In this document: positions 61,101 to 64,000 of the stretch, one piece after another | How the letters are laid out: each line of letters begins with the position of its first letter | Position numbering within the stretch: position 1 is the first letter of the stretch | From: Apricaphanius iberus | Taxonomy: Eukaryota; Chordata; Actinopteri; Cyprinodontiformes; Aphaniidae | DNA: 64,000 nucleotides | Reading direction: 5' to 3' | Assembly: GCA_028564705.1 (NCBI GenBank) | Contig: JAPXFQ010002467.1 | Span: 1,054,001-1,118,000, forward strand | The notes under the pieces: model-generated | What the model was told of the DNA's origin: nothing | Databases searched by the model: none | What the model saw: the letters and a program-made list of their open reading frames with translations, nothing else | Made by a program: the position numbers and the translations under genes

Positions 61101-62122
61101 TTGGCAAGCTATGAGTGGCATGTCTGTAAAACAGCGGGAATAATAGTGTAATAAATATCTGAAAACTATCAAATTTAGCAGGTGTGTATTCCCTATGTAT
61201 GTTAGCTAATTTATGCATTAAAATCAAAACATGACATAATCTTACAACAGCAACAATGAATGTATTACAATATTTTTAGCAGCAGTATTAATCATTTTTG
61301 TTTTTGCTGGTTTAAATAAATACAATTATATCCTGTTATCCATTTTCTACTCTAATTTTTGTGTAGGTGGTGTTTTTATGATATGGTGAGCATCTCATAA
61401 CAGCCCACGTCTATCTGTAGAGACTGTTTATAGCATCGGTCAACTACGAATATGAAAATCAGAACTACGCTCTCGGTCCTAGTTCAGAACCAAAGTCTTC
61501 TCCTCTCTGTATCACATGTGCTACTGTTTCAAACGGCTGCGATGAAGTGAGGACGGGACGAGGAGCCGCTGCCCGACAGAAGCGAGTGCAGCAAAGAGGA
61601 TGAGAGGAGCTTGTTATCACAGACTGTTTTCCAGATAGTTCTAGTATTATTTAGTTTTTATCTCATCAACAAGAAAAGAATAATATTTTCTTTGAGTGAC
61701 TTGTTCTCCTCTGTGGAGGGAAAACTGTTAAGCAACATCCATCCGGAGAGTAAATGGAGACCAGATGGATGTGTGTTAATGGTAACGAGCTGTAGATGAA
61801 TGAATGATGGTTGGTAATAGAGGAATCCAAGATATATTGGAGTTTATATTATTTTGGATGTAAAGCTCTTGTGTCAAACCCCTTTGAGGCACTGCTCTGG
61901 GAAAGGAGCAGCCCTCGCTCCCCTCCATTTGCCGGGACCACCAGAGGGGGGCCCCTGTGTCTCTGTATGTTACTGTTCCCACTGCACGCACAGACTCCTT
62001 CACCTCCACGTTGCGCACGGAGGGGTCAGGGGCGGTTTCGGGCCAGTTAGGCAGCTCCTGGTAGCCCCCAGCCTTGGCATTCAGCAGGTGGGAGAGCGAA
62101 CCCAGCTGGAAGTGGTCTCTAT
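37127..62122 (-). CDS. ap3b2: AP-3 complex subunit beta-2, 3' half (11 exons; 5' exons off the window)
   Basis: AP-3 sorts membrane cargo from endosomes; the beta-2 subunit is the neuronal form used for synaptic vesicle and lysosome-related cargo. Exons, in transcript order: 62122-62004, 51429-51315, 49340-49169, 49001-48836, 47800-47713, 47494-47385, 47283-47055, 46950-46866, 40408-40311, 38764-38626, 37277-37127. All borders are AG/GT and phases agree, giving about 490 codons with the TGA stop at 37129-37127. The first exon ([18 protein letters not shown]...DPSVRNVE) is the end of the trunk. [17 protein letters not shown] and [17 protein letters not shown] start the hinge, which continues as Ser/Glu/Lys-rich low-complexity sequence to MSLLDLDDF. 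The ear includes [40 protein letters not shown] and NEITEKLAL. The C-terminus [20 protein letters not shown] is of the beta-2 type, not beta-1. Part 57004-57153 may be an extra cassette exon. Confidence 0.94.
37976..38011. repeat. Two perfect tandem copies of an 18-bp unit
   Basis: TCAATATTCCTTTCTTTG is repeated exactly twice without a gap in the last intron of ap3b2. The surrounding 37480-38110 looks like a dispersed repeat (GGGTCCCCAAACCG, AATGGAAGTCAATGAAGCG). Confidence 0.7.
39091..39581 (-). mobile_element. Tc1-like element, short internally deleted copy
   Basis: The left end (CTGAACAAAAGTTTGAACCC) and the reverse-complemented right end (GGACCAAACGTTTGGACACA) are related inverted repeats. 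Between them the minus strand carries a transposase C-terminus: [22 protein letters not shown] sequence at 39440-39350 followed by WELLENCFW near 39330. It lies in ap3b2, between the exons at 40311 and 38764. Confidence 0.65.
41190..41252 (-). repeat. tRNA-like sequence
   Basis: On the minus strand, GGCTG near 41248 and CAGCC near 41186 can pair like an acceptor stem. AAGTTCAGTACCC resembles an internal B box, and GTGGTGTACTGGTTC a degraded A box/D arm. It looks like a tRNA pseudogene or a tRNA-derived promoter within a repeat, not a functional tRNA. Confidence 0.3.
41376..41874. mobile_element. MITE with TTAA target duplications
   Basis: TTAA at 41376-41379 and 41871-41874 flanks ends reading AGGTACAGTGTGTAATTTTC and, reversed, AGTGACAGTGTGTAGTTTTT. 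TTAA duplications fit piggyBac- or Kolobok-type transposases. No protein is encoded. Confidence 0.7.
42065..42170 (-). repeat. tRNA-like sequence with long variable-arm appearance
   Basis: On the minus strand, AAGTGATTAATGC is followed by GAGTTTGAGTCTC, an acceptable B-box variant. The spacing would suit a leucine/serine-type tRNA pseudogene, but pairing is poor. It belongs to the same foldback element as the tRNA-like segment at 41190. Confidence 0.25.
42729..42982. repeat. Dispersed fish repeat (GCGCTTTTCTAGTCTT...ACCACTGAGCCACAGTCGCC)
   Basis: The sequence runs from ATAGCGCTTTTCTAGTCTTA through ACCACTCAAAGCGCTTTACA and CATTCACCCATTCACAC to CTCTACCACTGAGCCACAG. It is a very common interspersed unit of fish genomes that I know as a LINE-3'-end or SINE-like repeat. 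It lies in an ap3b2 intron. Confidence 0.65.
42983..44670. other. Intron stretch of ap3b2 without a recognisable feature
   Basis: The DNA is AT-rich and carries no exon-like open frame with splice sites in phase. Frames at 43921 and 44339 have no recognisable family. The stretch may be an old, decayed transposon. Confidence 0.45.
45104..45168 (+). repeat. tRNA-like sequence
   Basis: TAGCACAGTGG matches the RNA polymerase III A-box consensus well, and GGGTTCCAATAAT about 40 bases on is a weak B box. The stems do not pair well, so this is a tRNA-derived repeat segment rather than a tRNA gene. Confidence 0.3.
45205..45239. repeat. Perfect 16-bp inverted repeat with 3-nt loop
   Basis: TATAGCCTATTTTACC is followed by TGC and then its exact reverse complement. 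It would form a strong cruciform or RNA hairpin. It is inside the MITE-like element at 44674-45785. Confidence 0.85.
46370..46700 (+). mobile_element. Tc1-like transposon remnant
   Basis: AAGTATGGTGAGGGATCTGT then GATGCTGCGGGCCTGTT (46607-46645) corresponds to the conserved GGGS-(V/M)-M-(L/V)-W region of Tc1 transposases, and the preceding 150 bp resemble upstream transposase sequence. No frame is intact. It lies 3' of the ap3b2 exon at 46866. Confidence 0.4.
47985..48345. repeat. Degenerate tandem repeat, core ATTCTGAGAxxAAAGTCA
   Basis: Many imperfect copies of ATTCTGAGA alternate with AAAGTCA or TTAAAGTC at a period near 20-25 bp. It is a decayed minisatellite between the ap3b2 exons at 48836 and 47800. 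Confidence 0.65.
49345..51090. other. Intron stretch of ap3b2 without a recognisable feature
   Basis: AT-rich intron with poly(A) tracts at 50607 and 50745-50780. No exon with borders in phase and no transposon ends are seen. Confidence 0.45.
51100..51165. repeat. LINE 3' tail
   Basis: AGCACTTTGGTCGGCCTCGG followed by TGTGCTTTATAAATAAAATG is the 3' end of a fish L2-like LINE, here only about 65 bp long. Confidence 0.5.
51655..52545. mobile_element. hAT-like element with GGGATGTCCCGATC ends and nested MITE
   Basis: The left end GGGATGTCCCGATCTCGAGA faces a right end whose reverse complement is AGGGATGTCCCGATCAGC. A truncated GGGATGCAACGATACC-family MITE lies inside at 52070-52353. It lies in the ap3b2 intron upstream of the exon at 51429. 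Confidence 0.65.
52070..52353. mobile_element. hAT-like MITE, GGGATGCAACGATACC family, copy 6 (left end lost)
   Basis: GAACCGATACTTAAAATGTG, AAGCAGAGAAGAAAATAAAA and the end TTGTTTCATCCCC match the other copies; the left terminal repeat is missing. Confidence 0.55.
53904..53925. repeat. (TA)11 microsatellite
   Basis: Eleven TA dinucleotides follow a poly(A) run in the long ap3b2 intron. Confidence 0.85.
54425..54760. mobile_element. Non-autonomous transposon of the 23372 family, copy 2, reverse orientation
   Basis: The reverse complement opens CTCACCAGTTCAATTCTTGA and matches the copy at 23372. The other end, AATATTATGCAAATTTCAC, corresponds to the GCATAATATGT end. Confidence 0.5.
54860..55470 (+). 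mobile_element. Tc1-like transposon remnant
   Basis: GTGGTGGAGGATCAATGAAG then GGTTTGGGCCTGTTT corresponds to the conserved GGGSM(K/M)VWAC block of Tc1 transposases. The end GGGGTGCCATTAATTTTGG resembles a Tc1 terminal repeat. The frame is broken. Confidence 0.45.
55856..56138. mobile_element. hAT-like MITE, GGGATGCAACGATACC family, copy 7, with 8-bp target duplication
   Basis: The element starts TAGGGATGCA and ends TGCATCCCTA. The identical 8-mer ATGGTAAT lies at 55848-55855 and 56139-56146, the hallmark of hAT transposition. This is the best-preserved copy. Confidence 0.8.
56362..56512. repeat. MITE of the CACTGC..GCATGTTTTA family, copy 3
   Basis: GTGTTTCCCAAAGACTGGTC and CTGCACGTTTTAGATGTC at the left face AAATATCTAAAACACGCAGG at the right. 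Confidence 0.6.
57004..57153 (-). CDS. ap3b2: Candidate 50-codon cassette exon of ap3b2, in the hinge
   Basis: On the minus strand, an AG acceptor (ACAATTTCAG) precedes 57153 and a GTGTCC donor follows 57004. The 150 bp between are open, in phase 0, and read [20 protein letters not shown], then a Ser/Thr-rich stretch ending LLGDWRE. The exons on either side in transcript order (ending NVE at 62004, beginning VPEW at 51429) also meet in phase 0, so the segment could be included or skipped without a frameshift. It is more G+C-rich than the intron around it and does not look like a transposon. If read through past the donor, it stops after EVSRLQSF, so an alternative last exon is also possible. 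I do not recognise it in any AP-3 protein from memory. Confidence 0.5.
57770..58315. repeat. Dispersed element of the CCAATCAGAGCGTCTCA family, copy 4, with an internal inverted repeat
   Basis: It contains CCAATCAGAGCGTCTCACTG and AGGATCCGCCATCG as in the other copies. In addition, AGAGGTGGGAATTGTGGCTT (57899) is inverted at about 58045-58070, so a second palindromic element is embedded. Confidence 0.5.
59825..60480. repeat. Array of an ATTTCGTGGACGAAAT-like motif, partly a 121-bp tandem repeat
   Basis: More than a dozen variants of the palindrome-like word ATTTCGTGGACGAAAT, or half of it, occur in both orientations at irregular spacing. Two neighbouring segments starting ATAGTAACTT at 60161 and 60282 are tandem copies 121 bp apart. 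The 139-codon frame across it has no recognisable family. It lies in the ap3b2 intron between the exons at 62004 and 51429. Confidence 0.7.
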
Positions 62123-62349
62123 CTGCAAAAAACACAAAGCAGCAAAGATTGGGAAAGGAAATCTGCAGGTTACTGGGTCATTGGCAGCACAAAGGAGCAT
62201 GTTTATTCAAAGGCAACTCACGAGCTGAGCCATAGAGGAGCTAAAAAGTGACTGACCTGAAAAGCTACATTAACCTATATGCATATGTTTTAGCGTAGGT
62301 GTGCACACCTTGAACTAATATTTTAATTAAACAACTTGTATTTCATCTC

Positions 62350-62615
62350 AACTGTCAATCTTCATGTCCCAACACCTTAATTCGGAAATATTGCTGTTGT
62401 AGCTTTAAGCAAATAAAGCCAAGCCACTCTCTCAATAAGATCCATCATAGTTCAGAATGTCCGTCAACAGAAGAAGCCCTGCCCACGCACTCCTTTTTTG
62501 CTCAGAAGTGGCACACTTTGCTAGCTTTGCAAGCTTCAATATAGAAGAGTCAAACTAGATGCTTTGTGAGCTTTGCTTGATGCTGACAAAGCCTGTGGTC
62601 TGAACTCGGCATAAG
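62350..62615. repeat. Dispersed element of the CCAATCAGAGCGTCTCA family, copy 5 (partial)
   Basis: AAAGCCAAGCCACTCTCTCA and CCCACGCACTCCTTTTTTGC match 19222-19305 closely. The end, GCTGACAAAGCCTGTGGTCTG, matches the right end of the 31690-32150 copy in shorter words (GACAAAGC, TGTGGT). Confidence 0.5.
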
Positions 62616-62854
62616 TCACTCCACAGACTGATGCTGTTAGAATTGACTTTATTAGGTCAATGTCTTTGGACGAACAAGGAATCGGACTTTGGTTTCAAAA
62701 GCTTGCAGTGTTCAGATTTTAGCTATATATCAAAAAACTGCAGAGGAAATACATAAGGATAAAGTGTGCACGAATATGGAAGGGAAACATGTATTTGGCA
62801 GCAACCGATTGTGCAAGTTGTCCCACTCAAAAAAAACATGAGAGAGGCCTGTAA

Positions 62855-62955
62855 TTTTCATCCATCCATTTTCTATACCGCTTATCCTCAGCAGGACGTG
62901 GGTGCTGGTGCCTATCTCCAGCGGTCAGTGAGCAAACGGTGGGGAACCCAGGAAA
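62855..62955. repeat. Dispersed repeat (CATCCATTTTCTATACCGCT)
   Basis: The words CCATCCATTTTCTATACCGC, TATCCTCAGCAGGACGTGGG and CCTATCTCCAGC are those of a very common fish interspersed repeat. Confidence 0.6.
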
Positions 62956-62959
62956 TCTA

Positions 62960-63330
62960 AAGTTTGCTACAGACGTGGATGATTCAGAGGAGGATGGGAG
63001 ACTGTCTTGTGGTCAGATGAGACCAAAATAGAACTTTCTGGTATAAACGCCACTCTGGGTGTTTGGAGGTGGAGGAATGCGGAGTTCCATCCCATGAACA
63101 CCATACCTACTTTGAAACTTCACGCTTTTCTGCAAAGGGGACAGGACGACTGATCTGTATTAAGGAAGGATGAATGGGGCCAAAAAACCTTTCAGTGAGA
63201 ATATTAAAAAGTAAATGCGACTGGATCTTCCAGGACGACAATGATCCCAAACATCTCACCAGAGCATTTAAGGATCAGCTACTTAAAAAGCTTTTTGAGG
63301 ATCTGGAGTGGGATACAATATACAAATAAA
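62960..63330 (+). mobile_element. Tc1-like transposase fragment
   Basis: The plus strand shows, in shifting frames, SDETKIELF-like sequence (about 63014-63045), WRRRNAEFHPMNTIPTLK-like sequence, then [18 protein letters not shown] at 63215-63270, which holds the second catalytic Asp. Stops interrupt it. It lies in the ap3b2 intron upstream of the exon at 62122. Confidence 0.7.
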
Positions 63331-64000
63331 TTCAATACATTTAATTAAATTTAATACATTTGTAAAATCATACAATGGGATTTCCTGATTTTTTATAGTT
63401 TACATTGTCTCTCACAGTTGAAGTGTACCTAGGATGAAAATAAAAGACCTCTGTCAACTTAACTGGGACAACTTGGGCAATTGGTGGCTGGCAAATATTT
63501 TCCTGTCCTACTGTGAATACAGAATTTTTTTCTTTTTTTTTTTATGTAGAGAACAGGAAAAAGAAAAGCCGGTTGCGGTAGTGCAAATATGTTTTTATTT
63601 TGTTTTCTACCAGACTAGCTGACTACTCTGTAGACTGTAAATTGTTCACTGGGTTCATCAGAGAGACAGTGATGAGGAGGAAACTGTCTCTGTGCCATCT
63701 GGTTTTTGCCAACAGCACTCTACAGCCCCTCTACAGACTCTGCAGAGATGTTTAATGCCCTTTTTCTGACCCTAGACCTGTACCATTTCCTGATGTAGGG
63801 AAGGCCATTCCGGATTATCCTCACTGCTGACCTAACTGTACATTGCAGTCTGTCCTGTTCATAGGGATGAGCCCAACAACACACTGATGGACGAACACAG
63901 GACAAAATAAGAGATGATGACCTGACGCTTCTTGGGGACGTTTTACCACTTGATCTGCAGAAAGTACAGTCTCTGCTGGACCTTTTTTATTTTTCAAACA

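Noticed and set aside
63490..63950. LINE-like or retroviral coding remnant near the right edge
   Set aside because: Words such as ATGTTTAATGCCC and CATTGCAGTCTGTCCTG look repeat-like, but no reverse-transcriptase block could be read with confidence.

Overview
This window is eukaryotic, and almost certainly from a ray-finned (teleost) fish chromosome. Coding information is split into short exons of about 40-230 bp (one of 805 bp) with GT..AG boundaries whose reading phases join correctly. The introns and gaps are AT-rich and full of transposon families common in teleosts: Tc1/mariner, hAT and other MITEs, PIF/Harbinger, an integrase-type DNA transposon, L2-like and L1-like LINEs. I found no rRNA, CRISPR array, operon or prokaryotic signal.

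Three genes can be built exon by exon. (1) Positions 959-12629, minus strand: snx1, sorting nexin 1, exons 1-9. The exons cover the N-terminal tail and PX domain; the BAR-domain exons lie beyond the left edge. (2) Positions 12991-28076, plus strand: a complete 13-exon, 544-residue major-facilitator transporter of the SV2 (synaptic vesicle glycoprotein 2) type. It lacks the long luminal loop of vertebrate SV2A/B/C. Its start codon lies 361 bp from that of snx1, head to head, so the two probably share a bidirectional promoter. (3) Positions 37127-62122, minus strand: the 3' half of ap3b2, the neuronal beta subunit of adaptor complex AP-3. The 11 exons present cover the end of the trunk, the acidic serine-rich hinge and the ear. 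Its 5' exons lie beyond the right edge. The SV2-like gene and ap3b2 converge tail to tail across about 9 kb with no recognisable gene.

Layout: 1-570 truncated Harbinger element; 959-12629 snx1 with introns holding a BED-finger hAT remnant, an L2-like reverse-transcriptase fragment and an L1-like fragment with intact target-site duplications; 12630-12990 shared promoter; 12991-28076 SV2-like gene with a complete but dead Tc1 element and other elements in its introns; 28077-37126 3'UTR and repeat-rich intergenic DNA; 37127-62122 ap3b2 with large repeat-rich introns; 62123-64000 a further ap3b2 intron with Tc1 remnants.

All three genes concern endosomes and vesicles: SNX1 tubulates endosomes for retrograde cargo export, AP-3B2 sorts cargo from endosomes to synaptic vesicles and lysosome-related organelles, and SV2 proteins sit in vesicle membranes. 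Their adjacency may be chance. The points most worth a second look are a phase-compatible 150-bp candidate cassette exon in the ap3b2 hinge, an unusually long snx1 exon carrying many DLF/DIF and DLL motifs, the head-to-head gene pair, a non-canonical SV2-type transporter, and an array of a short palindrome-like motif at 59825-60480.
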